A stretch of DNA of 64,000 nucleotides. Source: Ephydatia muelleri (Eukaryota > Porifera > Demospongiae > Spongillida > Spongillidae). The stretch lies in the NCBI GenBank assembly GCA_013339895.1, contig JABACO010000013.1, positions 1,428,660 to 1,492,659 of the forward strand, read 5' to 3'. This document shows, piece by piece, positions 12,693 through 24,185 of the stretch. Position numbers and translations under genes: made by a program. Each line of letters starts with the position of its first letter. Position 1 is the stretch's first letter. The notes under the pieces were generated by a model that saw only the letters and a program-made list of their open reading frames with translations, had not been told where the DNA came from and made no database searches.

Positions 12693-14352
12693 ATGTTTGC
12701 TTATTTGTTCCTTGTGATTGTATGGCTATCTTCAGTTGTTTCAACTCCTCCTCCTGAGCCTGTCAGCGGGCTGAAGTCCTGTTACAACGCTGGAGAGGAC
12801 GTGAGCATAGTTATCTCGCAGACGCAAAGCAATACTCAGTACATGATGCTGGCCTGTCGTGAGTTCGGAAACAATTCAATAATGTACTCCAATTACCCAG
12901 ACAAAGCTCAGAATGTACCACTTACTCCCGGCCCTCCCTACTACTACACGGTCACACTTCTCTCACTCGGCAGTCCTATTCAAGCACAAGTCAGTGCGAT
13001 CTTTAAGTCTGAGCTTGACGGAAGCACCATAACCCGCAGGGAGACGGAAAGTCTTGACGAGCCGTGGGTGATAACTGGAAGAGTGTCACTGAAGCTTTGC
13101 GGCTGTAAGTACGAGGCATTGCTCCGATATTCATGTATGCAATGCATGTATACCAGGCATCAGTAGTTGATATTACAACACCCGTACCGTACAGGTAATG
13201 CATTAGTAAATGCACACGGCACAATTAAGCAATGCTTTTCTACATAGTGCTTATCAATGTCTTTGCAGGAATGATTGGGACTATACATCTAAATTTGCAT
13301 GCATGGAAATTGTTTTTCTGTAGCACCTGATGGGAGAGCGAGACGAGAGGAAGTCTGAACCACATGGTCTGGCCAAAGAACAAGAACATACTAGATATGT
13401 GTACCAACTACTTTCATACATATATAGCCGGATTTGACCCTGATATGTCTGATATCATTTTAAAAACGCGACACAAACATCTGTCGATAGGATCATTATA
13501 GATTGCTTGGACGATAGGAGGGTGGCTTGGCATAGTTCCTATGTCCCGGGAAGTTATCTGCTGGCCCAGCTGTAAGCATTTCTGTGCGAAATCAGGTCAG
13601 ACGCGCTCTCGTGAAATACCAGGCGTGGTGTTTTTCGTAGCCTGTAGGATTTGTTTTTATTGATAGATGGATGGTTTTACCGTGGCCTAGTGCTTGTTTC
13701 ATATTTTTACGAAATACAGTTGCCGAGAAACAATTTTGTTTAGTTTGATCAGAACTGCCTGTCCCTAAACAATGGAAATTAGCTTCAGAATTGGTCGGCA
13801 TTTTCGCTTTGTGATGAAACAAGTAACTACAAACATTCTCTATGAGAAAGTTGCATGGTGGTATATAGGATTTGAAGGCAATACTGTGGTGTAACAAGCA
13901 AGGAAACTAGGGTCTAATCATAAGAGACAATGTTACATCACTATTGCCTTCAAATCCTGTATACGACCAACTTTCTCATAGAGAATTAATGTTTTTAGTT
14001 ACTTGTCATATAATCATAGGTGTATGCTCCTTACTGAAGTAATCGGACGCGACCAGCCAGCATTTGTTTGTATCGGAGACACAGTTGCGTTTATTTGCTC
14101 AGCAACTAACACTTCGAGCAAAATTCTTAGACTGAAGAGTAACGATTTCGGAGTCGTGGCAGTAACTTTTTTTAATAAACGATTCCGGCGCTCCCGGTGC
14201 GAACCCTGGAAACTACCTCGTGTCCAGCAGTCCACGCCTTACAGCCCGAGCCGAAGTAATCGCTACACTTGTTTCGAACGGTAGCAAAGTTTCTTGCGAA
14301 GAAAGTAGAAATGGCATGACTTACATGCATACGCTGATTGGAAACGGATATT
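12693..14352 (+). CDS. Putative Ig-type membrane receptor, 5' exons (signal peptide plus first Ig exon)
   Basis: Exon 12693-13104 starts with a clear signal peptide (MFAYLFLVIVWLSSVVST) followed by an extracellular module with paired cysteines and N-glycosylation sequons. It ends in phase 1 at T|GTAAGT. A second exon begins at 14020 after CATAG and carries an Ig-like fold with CIGDTVAFICSAT as the first cysteine strand and NGSKVSCEESRNGMTY as the last. It is paralogous to the exon at 27127-27476. Its frame breaks once in a T7 run near 14170, and no good donor follows TLIGNG, so this Ig copy may be decayed or mis-sequenced. All introns in both receptor parts are phase 1, as in modular Ig/FN3 receptors. 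These exons could belong to the same transcript as 27127-29281. Confidence 0.55.
13822..14012. mobile_element. Foldback MITE inserted before Ig exon 1
   Basis: Inverted arms: AACATTCTCTATGAGAAAGT with GTATATAGGATTTGAAGGCA on the left, and their complement at about 13940-14010. The same family appears at 17640-17770, 19080-19165 and 26542-26765. No coding sequence; non-autonomous. Confidence 0.7.
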
Positions 14353-14411
14353 CATTGCCTAGCTGGCTTGGTTTTCAGTGTATAAGAAGTTTTGAAAGGG
14401 CGGGGGAGTAA

Positions 14412-15000
14412 ATACTGAGGTGTAAGGATAGAGAGATAGATAGAGAGATAGATATAGGGTCGTTTCCGCGAAAAGGGACCTTAACGCATGTTTTTTCAGA
14501 TTTCAATTATTATTTTTGTTAATATTTAGCGGTCTTCTTCTTACGCCTGAGAATATAGGGATATCTGTCATGGAATTGTAAGGCGCTCTGAGTTTTTTTT
14601 AATTAGCCATACATTTCAACTCCAGCGTTACATCTCTATTACGCGTACTGGAAATTTTATAATTTATGCCTTTTAGCGGAAACGATCCCGTATACTGCTC
14701 CTTTTAGACGTTAATCATGTCGATTACTGAAGACTTAGATATGTCACATGATCTGGCAAAGGAAACTTCTGTTTTATGGCAATATGCTCTGTTCCATGTT
14801 GCTATTTTACAATTAAAACTTTTAATTGCCACCTCTACTAGTCTCGTTCCCAGACTAATAATATGGGAGTGTGGGAACGAGATTTTGCTATACCGATGAG
14901 GTAATTATTTTTGTGCTAACCGGCTAATACCAATTCAGTGTTATGTGTGACCGAACAACACAGAAGCTTAAAGGATCACTAGTTATTCAATTACTGTATG
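14412..15000. other. Non-coding stretch with a short MITE remnant
   Basis: No supported exon. At 14838-14882 TAGTCTCGTTCCCAGAC pairs with GTGTGGGAACGAGAT across a short spacer. These are the termini of the TAGTCTCG MITE family also seen at 29889-31648, 30204-30327 and 58411-58653. Confidence 0.5.
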
Positions 15001-15899
15001 GTGAATACCGAGGGGGGGGGGGGGGGCAAGAAAATCTGTACGGACCCCATCATCCAATATTGTAGAGTTTAAAATGAAGATTAAGAATCTGTTTTCAAAA
15101 TTAAAATCGGACTTTAAAGAAAAAAGATATGATGGATTGAAAAAGGGGGCGTAGGGGGTGGTACCCCCTGCTAAAATTGAATTTAAAAATATTTAAAGCG
15201 AATTCATGTGTTTTTTTATCTTTCTTCTTTCACTTCAAATTCACGCGGGAGTTGCATGAATCTATTTCTCTCAGCAAAAGAATTTCACTGATATCACACA
15301 CGCAATCGCTAGACACTCACAAACTCGGCAGCAAACGATTTTAACATTTAACCCCCTAGTGGCAGCTTTAATAATTAACCAATGATGAACGTCGTACTTG
15401 AATATGGATTGTGATAGGTGTGGCAAGCGCTATTCGTTAACGTGCAACGGCACTATGATGCAAAAGGGAATTTACCGCAGCGGTTAACCAGCATCAAATG
15501 CAGGAATCGGAGCCCCCTGCAGATAAAAGGCAGCGACTCCTGTGCACGAGCGCAGCAAGTGCGGCTTGTAGTACAACTACAGGGATACCCGTTGGCGTTG
15601 CACTGCATGAATCCATTGCCATAGCGTGCGTCCCTAGTGTATCAGATCAAAACCAGTTGTTGCCTAAGCCGTTATGTCTGGGGTATTTGCCTGATGTACC
15701 TGCACCGTTCGTTCACAACTGGGCATTTGCAGCTCATGGCGATATGGAGTGCAGAATTTATGTATTCATTGTTATTTCAGTGCTAATTGTGGTTACGCGT
15801 GAGTGAGAAAGGGGCGTAGGGGGTGGTGGTACCCTCATTAAGAAATCTGATGATGGGTGTTTTAAGAAATATTTTTTGCCCCCCCCCCTCGGTGAATAC
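15001..15899 (+). mobile_element. hAT-like DNA transposon remnant with 8-bp target duplication
   Basis: An element of about 883 bases (15009-15891) has inverted ends CGAGGGG(G)nCAAGAAA and TTTTTTGCCC(C)nTCG, flanked by the 8-bp direct repeat GTGAATAC (15001-15008 and 15892-15899). Eight-base duplications are typical of the hAT superfamily. Inside, a short frame starts at 15405 with MDCDRCGKR, a C-x2-C start of a zinc finger like the BED-type fingers of hAT transposases, but it breaks soon after. A second frame, 15498-15806, is 102 codons of unknown nature. A second copy lies at 55968-56400. Confidence 0.65.
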
Positions 15900-16222
15900 T
15901 GTTTTTTTTTTTCTGAGCAGATCTATGCACCTAGTTTTTATAAAGGTCAACATTATTGATATGCAAATCTTCTATAGGCCCTTTTCATGTGTCATGTGAC
16001 CGCTCCGTAATCTAACATACGTCAGTGTCACACAATATAAATTAATACACGTCCGCCATGTCGATTCACAGCTTTTACGGAAATATCCGAGTGACGAAAA
16101 GGGCCTATACAAGTAATACATACCTCAGTATTGTGTTCATTTATTTTCAATATTCCACCTTCCCGGCATCGAAAATCAAATCATGTGATATCTCCAGGTG
16201 ATACAATGATCATTTACGCCTA

Positions 16223-16425
<203 letters not shown>

Positions 16426-16514
16426 ACGTGGTTTGTATTCTTCAAATGTTTGAGCCCTTGTTCAGAATGGTGAACATACAGGTGATCCTCTACGCAGTGC
16501 AACATCAACATGAC

Positions 16515-16720
16515 AGGTGATCCTCTACGTCTCCCAACTCTGTTGCGGACCAGTCATGCCACAACTGGAACCACACCATTTGAATTGATGTATGGTTGCG
16601 ACCCTTGTCTCTCTGAGAATGTTATTCTCCATTCAGGGGCAGGTTGAGGGATTCCTCTTAGTATATGCTGATGAACTGAAGAAGCGAATGCAGCAAGCTA
16701 TTGCACGGGTCCAACAGTAC
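16515..16720 (+). pseudogene. Ty3/gypsy-type integrase C-terminal remnant
   Basis: A plus-strand reading gives LPTLLRTSHATTGTTPFELM followed by YGCDP. This matches the conserved end of retroelement integrase cores (T-x-TPFEL-x-YG). After a frame change it continues LLVYADELKKRMQQAIARVQ, which resembles the helix that follows in that family. Nothing upstream is intact: no RT or protease is visible. This is a short relic. Confidence 0.55.
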
Positions 16721-17162
16721 ATGAAACAAGCCATTGCACGGGTCCAACAGTACATGAAACAAGCCATTGCACGGGTCCAACAGTACATGAAACAAGCCAT
16801 TGCACGGGTCCAACAGAACAGTACATGAAACAAGCCATTGCACGGGTCCAACAGTACATGAAACAAGCCATTGCACGGGTCCAACAGTATATGAAACAAG
16901 CCATTGCACGGGTTCAACAGTACATGAAACAAGCCATTGCACGGGTCCAACAGTACATGAAACAAGCCATTGCACGGGTCCAACAGTACATGAAACAAGC
17001 CATTGCACGGGTCCAACAGTACATGAAACAAGCCATTGCACGGGTCCAACAGTACATGAAACAAGCCATTGCACGGGTCCAACAGTATATGAAACAAGCC
17101 ATTGCACGGGTCCAACAGTACATGAAACAAGCCATTGCACGGGTCCAACAGTACATGAAGCT
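16690..17162. repeat. 33-bp minisatellite grown from the integrase relic
   Basis: About 14 near-identical copies of CAAGCCATTGCACGGGTCCA plus ACAGTACATGAAA. The first copy lies in frame with the integrase-like sequence just before it (AIARVQQYMKQ repeats). Since 33 is divisible by three, both strands stay open, giving long artefactual ORFs. One unit is lengthened by five bases near 16817. Confidence 0.9.
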
Positions 17163-17207
17163 CCAGTAGCAATGGCAAAAGGAAGTTCGCAGAAGCAGCC
17201 GATTTCG

Positions 17208-17798
17208 TCATAGTTGCACAGTTGCAAAAAACTTTTCCAGCTCAGCAGAATCGGAAATCTTCTCGGTCAAATACTCGTCAAATAACTCGAGAGACTTCTC
17301 CGGCCCATGCTCTTTCACCTTGAATAGATTAGCCCAATCGCTCGAGGGATACGAAAATACATGTTTCTTGTTTCCTTTTCCAATAAACACACGCCCATGC
17401 CGAGTTACAAGCGTGTGTATTGGATTATTACACCACTGTTCGAGGTCATTGTATCGCGGGCTACTTTTACGCAAACGCCCGTTGGAAGTTTTGCTACTTT
17501 TCGCTTTTCTATTTTCTGGTTCCTCTGCTTCTACTTCTCGCTTTCGTTTTCGACTCTGTGCATCCTTCGCTTTTTCTTTTCGCCTTCGAATCAGGCTTGT
17601 TAGCTTCCATCGCCCCAGAGAATTTTTTAAAAGTATGGTGCTCTTACTAATGGAATAAGTAAATAACAACATTAGAAAGTTTGTGGCGTATAGGATTGAA
17701 AGACAATGGTGGTGCAAAAAGCACGGAAACAAGCTTTGACTGGAATGGGACCTGGAAAATGAACTAGGCCTATATTTAGCACACTCTGGCATCAGCAT
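17208..17798 (-). CDS. Hypothetical lysine-rich ORF, possibly element-derived
   Basis: A 196-codon minus-strand frame. Its N-terminal third overlaps a MITE copy (17640-17770) and is doubtful. The rest has a basic patch (RRRKEKAKDAQSRKRKREVE) and a more protein-like C-terminus with WCNNPIHTLVTRHGRVFIG and DEYLTEKISDSAELEKFF. It abuts the integrase-derived minisatellite, so it could be part of the same dead element. No family recognised. Confidence 0.3.
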   Translation of the reverse strand: MLMPECAKYRPSSFSRSHSSQSLFPCFLHHHCLSILYATNFLMLLFTYSISKSTILLKNSLGRWKLTSLIRRRKEKAKDAQSRKRKREVEAEEPENRKAKSSKTSNGRLRKSSPRYNDLEQWCNNPIHTLVTRHGRVFIGKGNKKHVFSYPSSDWANLFKVKEHGPEKSLELFDEYLTEKISDSAELEKFFATVQL

Positions 17799-17799
17799 G

Positions 17800-18360
17800 C
17801 ACTTGAGCTCTAACTGATCGGTAGGCTAGTCAAACCGAACTACTAAAATCTGTTGCAAGGAGTGTTTGTGCCAGTTGGTACCACCCAAAGGTATGTCTTA
17901 CATGTACATGTAGCTACCTTATTTACAATGCGTGATGATTTACTAAGGTGGTCACATGGCACCTTGGATCTACAATGTAGGTAGACTAGTGTATCTCTCT
18001 GTGCCTGTAACGAAGGTACCCTAAGTATGTAGGCCTACATATATATCTAGGTCTCACATAAGGTCCAGTTTGTAGAGTAAGGTGACCTTGGCCATGGAGG
18101 TCAGATGTGTTTGCATGTAGCTTGCCATGTGATTGCAATATCATGTGTCTGCTATTAATGCAATGGCTTCACTAATGACCAGTGGGGGATGAGTTACATT
18201 GTTGGCCACACTTTTATACATGTATACCAGGTATGTGCCCACTTTTAATAGCCTGCTCAAGCTGGTTGATTGCATGGTGAAGCCATTACATGACTTGGTC
18301 TTGTCAAATGCTTTGTTTACATAAGGTGGCTTTTTATCACGTGCTTCAGGTTATTGTTGC
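17800..18360. other. Non-coding stretch, nothing recognised
   Basis: Only short frames without splice support. Scattered ACATGTA motifs, no clear repeat. Confidence 0.4.
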
Positions 18361-18373
18361 ATGACTTCTGTAC

Positions 18374-19031
18374 ATGTGGAAAATAGGCCCTCTGCCCAGA
18401 AAATTTGAAATTGATTTGCTGTCCCATAGCAACGAACTGGACAACTATATCCCTGTGGAATGCGCTACAATAGACACATACAACACCTCTGACCTTCATA
18501 TGATACTTCCAGCAAATTTCATTGGGAGGAATAGAAGGGTATGGAAAGTTAAAAACATTGTGTTTTTTATATTATGCATCATGTTTTTTTTTCAGTGATA
18601 TGCTATGCCAAGTCATGTAAACTTTGCATGAATGGATTCAGCCCCCTGTTCACCAAGGAGGCCAAAACCAACATGGGTTAAATTTGATTATCTTCCAGTA
18701 CATGCATATTTATGGGGACTGTTGCCTCTGTCACAAAAGAACCCCATAAACTGTTCAATAGCCTGTTCTCATAGTCTTGAGTTCATATGAAATAATAAAA
18801 GTATATTACACACCTAAAGTACAAGCTTGTGCCTCATCAATTAAATTTGTTGTGACATGTTGCAAACATGGAGAATGCATTGACCAGCACTGACTGCACT
18901 GTGTTCTGCCTATGCAGATCGATAGAGCAATCTGTTCTGTGCAGTTTGAACCAGTGACTTGCACTGTGTCTGAATATTTGGTGCCTGGCAAAGTGAAGGA
19001 GATACGTGATATCAATGTGCTTAAAATTTAA
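18374..19031 (+). CDS. Possible two-exon small gene, unrecognised
   Basis: Exon 18374-18538 starts MWKIGPLPRKFEIDLLSH and ends in phase 0 at AGG|GTATGG. Exon 18917-19031 follows ATGCAG, begins IDRAICSVQFEPVTCTVSEY and stops after DINVLKI. The phases agree, giving a product of about 93 residues with varied, protein-like composition and no signal peptide or membrane segment. Upstream exons cannot be excluded. It lies on the same strand as the surrounding receptor exons and could also be a foreign exon pair. I do not recognise the family. Confidence 0.35.
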
Positions 19032-19079
19032 AGCTGTAGTATACCTTTAAAGCTTTATGCACGTGAATACCAATGAAGA

Positions 19080-19165
19080 CAAGTAAATAAAAACATTCTC
19101 TAACGAGAAAGTTGTTGGTATATAGGATTGACCAATGGTGGTGTAAAAATTATTTTGATTAGGTG
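19080..19165. mobile_element. Partial foldback MITE copy
   Basis: One arm of the 13822-14012 family: AAAACATTCTCTAACGAGAA, GGTATATAGGATTG and GGTGGTGTAAAAA. Confidence 0.5.
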
Positions 19166-21616
19166 ATTAGTTTTTATATGGCTTATTAGTTTACATATTG
19201 TTTGAGCTTTGTTTGAAGAAATCCACCGTAACAGGGTCTCCTCCCCAACTATACTAGTTATGACTCCTGGGATTGCTCCAACTCTGCTTGTAACAGGTGA
19301 AGCTTTTGCAACTTTCGGCTGTATGCGGAGAAGCTCATGGAGTGGGCATCTTCTCTTGAATGCAGTGCCAGCTCAAGGTCTAAGGTGTGGCACTGGTCTT
19401 CAAGCAACCCAAACAACTTGGTAAAGATACCCAAAGTTGTGTTAAGACCAGGTGGGCAAACCTATAGTATTTTGTGTGTACGCGCACATCTGTGCGTGTG
19501 TGCATGTATGTGTGTGATCATGTGCATTTATGTGTGTGATCATGCAACACAGTTCTTGGATGCAATATACTTACTTGTGAAATAGGGATATTAAAGATAG
19601 GTTGTGTAATGCAGTTATCGAAGTGCTGTGCCTATTTCTTGTCACACACTGATACAGTTCACAACAAAATGTCGTGATCCAAATATTATAAAATGTTATC
19701 AAAATCCTTTGCATTGAAATCGTTATAACTTCCGAACGGTAAACGCTATCAACATCTTATTTTGTACACTTCATACTACACCGTTTCTCTATGGTAGAAT
19801 ACGTTTTGGGGTCTTGCACTTGCTCTGTGCCAGTATTGCAACGTCTGATACCCCACAGAGTATGAACCCGTCATAACATTCGGCAGGAGTAATCAAATCG
19901 CTTCAAATTTGGTTTGTAGGTAGAGGGATCCTATACCTATTGATTTGTTCTGTTCGTTAATTTTTACTATATCTGTTACGGATACAGGTGTGCAAAGTTA
20001 ATGCACATTTCCTGCTCGATTTGCGCCATTAATTGTAGGCAACCCAAGTTCCATTCTCCCATTCCACATGTTAATCACTTCTATTCTCCGTCTTCAACTA
20101 AGCTATAGCTGTTCGCAACTCAGTGTTTTATTATTATTTTGTCTGAGTCTATAGCTATATGGGTCAAAGAAAACAAGTTATCACTGATTGTACTGAACTA
20201 ACGGATCCAAGTGAATGGTTGTCAGCCTGATGGTTGTTGCTGCCTCCCACGTCGCGGACGCATCGCGACGCGCATAAGGACTTTTTCCCCCTACTCATTC
20301 GCATCACCCACCCTTAACACACGCTAGGAATCTAACAGGATCTCACGTGATTAGATCACGTGTCACATTATTACACCCTGCACTTTTGGTTGGTACCGCT
20401 TATTTATAATCTCTGAAATAAAATCTTAATTTGTGTGGCACCCACTGGAGAGAGGCGTGCTGCGTGGCAAGGTCTGGGCACCCACCCGGGAACATTAAGG
20501 TGATTGGGAGGCCTAGCAGTCAGCATCCAGCGTGGCGGCGTAGAGCCTCTTTGTCTACCTATGCGCCGAAAGACTGAACAATACATCTTTGTTTGTATGT
20601 ATTTAAAGCTGCGCATTGTATTTGTGTGCTGTCTTTTGCTGCCCTTGAACTTACTGTTATTGCTAAGCCATCGGCGGTTGCGCTCGGATCATGCGCTGCT
20701 CAATAGAAATCCTAATACGATCCGTCACAATTTGATAAGCAATTCAATCTCACCAATGATTCTAAAAACTTTGGCTTGATCAAGGGAGGCTCTGTCACTC
20801 TTGCTGCTGGATAGTGACAAAGAGAGTTCCTCCCTTGAAAAAAACATGTCCAGTAAAGTCAATCCAAATGTGTAATGTGCTTTCTGCCGCAGGAGAGAAT
20901 GATGTTCAATATCTCCTCCATCTTGTTAAATAAGGTAGTTTGGACAGCAGACATTGCATCAAGCTTCCCAATAGCCTCTGATACCAGATTCTAAATGACT
21001 AATACATAATAGCATGTTAGCACAATTTTCAATTGAAATACCGTCAAAGTCCCTTCTGGACTGTTTTCATTCCGAATTGGCATGAAATGGTTCAGTACAT
21101 TACGTGCAATAAAATATATTGTAATTTTGTATGTACCTTTTCACCTCCACTGCCAGCTAATGTGTAGTTGTATTAGATTCAAATTGGTAAAATTTATGCT
21201 CTGCATTATTTTTGCTAGATACATACCTGATGCTGCTTTCAAAAGTATGTCCCTCCTCTACACTTGATCATCAAAGCAAAGATGAACCCTGCACGGAATT
21301 GAATGACATATATATGACATTGACAGTTTATACGAGAAACACACCTTTGCATTGTCTTGATCAATTGTTGTGTTGATGGATATTAGCTACTTTCCATGGT
21401 ATGAACAAGATAAATATAAAAGCATTCCTATGTCCAGGCCAAAAGTTGTTTTTTTAGGCATATCCAGAAATGTCTTGCCTTTTTAATTCAATTTGAATTT
21501 TAACCAACTCTGTGATGTACTATAAGCAGGTCTGATTATGATATATATACTTCAAAAAATTATTCCATTAACCATTCTTTAACTAAAATCAAGACAAAAC
21601 CATATCCGTTTTAAAA
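19166..21616. other. Intergenic or intronic stretch, no gene supported
   Basis: Contains GT-rich patches (19470-19550) and short frames in both strands without credible splice sites or domains. No repeats of note until the foldback at 21617. Confidence 0.4.
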
Positions 21617-22030
21617 GTAATTAATTCGCGGTTTGCGAATCAACGAATATTCCCGTATATCTTCCCGTAGACATGTATGGGGTGCTTCAATACCAAGCAC
21701 GCCAGATTTTTCTCAGCATTTGCCATGAGGGATTGTTAGTACACTACATTTGCCAAGATTTTTAGTGGGGTCGCCGTATTTTTCCTATTTAAGACGTCGC
21801 TTCCCTAGGATTGTCCTCAATGTATGGTGCGACGTCTTAAATAGGAAAAATACGGCGACCCCACTAATAATCTTGGCAAATGTAGTGTACTAACAATCCC
21901 TCATGGCAGAGATAATATTATCTTTGCTCATGGCAAATGCTGAGAAAAATCTGGCGTGCTTGGTATTGAAGTACCCCATACATGTCTACGGGAAAATATT
22001 CGCTGATTCGAAAAACCGCGAATTAATTAC
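21617..22030. mobile_element. Large foldback element (about 414 bp)
   Basis: Almost perfect palindrome. The left arm from GTAATTAATTCGCGGTTTG through GACGTCGC (about 21790) is mirrored from GCGACGTC (about 21828) to AACCGCGAATTAATTAC. The central spacer is about 35 bases. The right arm has a 26-base local duplication near 21910-21940 that the left lacks. No ORF. The transcript would fold into a long hairpin. Confidence 0.8.
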
Positions 22031-22106
22031 TTCTGACTTTTGACCACTCATTTCTGGATATGGAACAAGAAGAGGGTTGTCAACAAACTGAACCATGGCA
22101 TTGTGA

Positions 22107-22108
<2 letters not shown>

Positions 22109-22173
<65 letters not shown>
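22109..22173. repeat. CA microsatellite
   Basis: Uninterrupted (CA)n of about 62 bases. Confidence 0.95.
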
Positions 22174-23780
22174 GGTGTTTACACGGCCGGTGCAAGCCAA
22201 GTGCTCACATAACCACTATGGCTTCTAGTACATTGTTATGTAATCCCACGTACATAATTATGCGAAAATGCTTACGTCAGTGGATCTGGGTACAGTGCGT
22301 TGGCGTTTGATACCCCCACTGTCACTTGTGTACGTATGTAAGTCTTCTCTTCTGTCTCCTTCCCTCCTCTGGCACACGCGTGCTTTTTTGAGGGAGCCTC
22401 GCCGTTTTCTAGTATTTAGATTTGAACGCATGTCACTCGTCAACCTACTGGCAAAATAGGCATGCATTGTGCGTGGTATAAATAGTGTATTCTTCACAAC
22501 TCTCTCGCGCGCTCGTCACGTGAGTGGGGTTTTCCCCCTGCCAGGCAGCTGCTTTTCGCCTGAAGGTACAAGTGTGAACAGTGACATCGACAAAGCTGTT
22601 AAGCACTGTGCTCACTGTCTCACATTCATCAGCCCCACATTCCTTGCGGTTAACACCTGAATACTGAGAATCGGCGCGCACGGAATAATCTCACTGAAGC
22701 CTTCAAACCTTGATATATCGTGTTTACAGTAATTGCCTGCATTCACGTGCAATCAACGTGACGTTTAGATAGCCGATGAATACTACGTCCCTTCTAAGCA
22801 CAAGCTAAGATGACTGACTATATTCAAACCAGAAGCGGTGTAGCAACACAGATACAGACTAACTATAAATACAAGAATAGAGTGTGTGTGATCACGATTG
22901 TGCGTGTGAGAAATCCATTACAAAAGGTTCCGTCATTTATGCACTGCGCAGGCGCAGACTTCATCTCTTATAACAGCCATGCCGTTCCTATACATGTGAG
23001 CATACATCCAATGGAGCGAGATGGCATGTGGCCAGAACTAGTGATACACAGAAGTAGTGTGATAATGATCCAGGGAGCCTTCAGTGGAGATGAAAAAAGA
23101 AGATGCAATAGTTAGGCATTGCATATGTGATGCACATTGCATGTGTTCATTTTAAAGTGAAAGCGGATTGACAGTAGTGTTAACTTACTCAAGCCAGGAC
23201 CAGAATTTGTTGGTGTTTGGTATGGTCCGTTTGTTGGAGATGGGATGGTGCCTAAGTGTATGAGCGTTTTTCAATTGGATGTTCCTACATACAATGCACA
23301 GCATTTCCCTATGATTGAATAACAGACACAATGCATATGACATTTGCTAAACCTTGCGTCAGACTTGCGTAAACTAGAGAGTTCAAACAATAACTCTGCA
23401 TGCATCTGATCAGCAGCTGACACTGGAATGAAACTAAAGTCTAGTCCAACATCACGTAACGGCCACGGACAAAAGGCAACACTCTAATGTCCTATTGTAA
23501 ACCAAGCTTAATAAGAGTAGGTAGCTACATTTACATACCTTTGAATAACTTTATCGGTAGTCCTCTTTCGATGGCATTATATATTAGATGTATTATCTCT
23601 GTTCTAACGATCGGATCGTTTAGCTTGTTGTTTAAATCGAACAAGAAGACAAAAATGAGCAGTTTTGTTGTTATGTGTGGTGCGATTGTAGAGAACAAAA
23701 GGGTATACTGCCCTTCCTCGTACCCAGTCCCGGGATTATCCGGACCATGCATAACTCGGGACAGGAACACTTTTAAAGAA
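22174..23780. other. Stretch without a supported gene
   Basis: Frames at 22258-22497 (-) and 22810-23115 (+) are open, but show no recognisable domain, paralog in the window or splice support. Confidence 0.35.
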
Positions 23781-24185
23781 TGACAAATGCGCCAATAGCT
23801 CGGCATTTTTGCTTTTGTGATCAATTGATCTCTAGCTATGTATTGGTAGTTGACTACCAAATAAGATTTGGGTAGTACAAACTGGTAACGGTTTGCAGCC
23901 ATGCCGGCTTCTTAGCGAGCAAAACCACTGGAACACTGCTTGGTCAATTACAGGGTATTTAGCCTTATTGACTACGACCTTTGGCTGCGTAGGTACATTA
24001 CCCTCTGCTACAGCTCTTACAATTGAATCCTTGCGTTGAAAGATTCTGTATGCCTGGGATATACTCCCACTTCCACATGTTTACCAGCTTTAGTATCACC
24101 AATCACCTTCTGCTTATCTCCCATTTTCAGGCACCTTCTTTTCTTCCGTGCACTCTGAGGCTCAGCCATGCGTAGATCGATCGTC
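23780..24185 (-). pseudogene. Pogo/Tigger-like transposase N-terminal relic
   Basis: Minus strand, starting MAEPQSARKKRRCLKMGDKQ and continuing KVIGDTKAGK. This resembles the Psq-type helix-turn-helix at the start of pogo/Tigger (CENP-B-like) transposases. After one frameshift it continues with RKDSIVRAVAEG and NKAKYPVIDQAVFQWFCSLR, matching the second DNA-binding helix region (YP-x-x-D-x-A-x-x-x-WF). Further on the frame is broken repeatedly and no DDE catalytic core is visible. A dead fragment. Confidence 0.5.

Noticed and set aside
16690-17162. CRISPR-like regular array
   Set aside because: Units are contiguous without unique spacers and the genome is animal; it is a minisatellite.
16633-17227. 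Long open frames on both strands (up to 192 codons) of NGLFHVLLDPC or MKQAIARVQQY type
   Set aside because: Produced by a 33-bp tandem repeat whose unit is a multiple of three; not genes, apart from the short integrase relic at the left edge.
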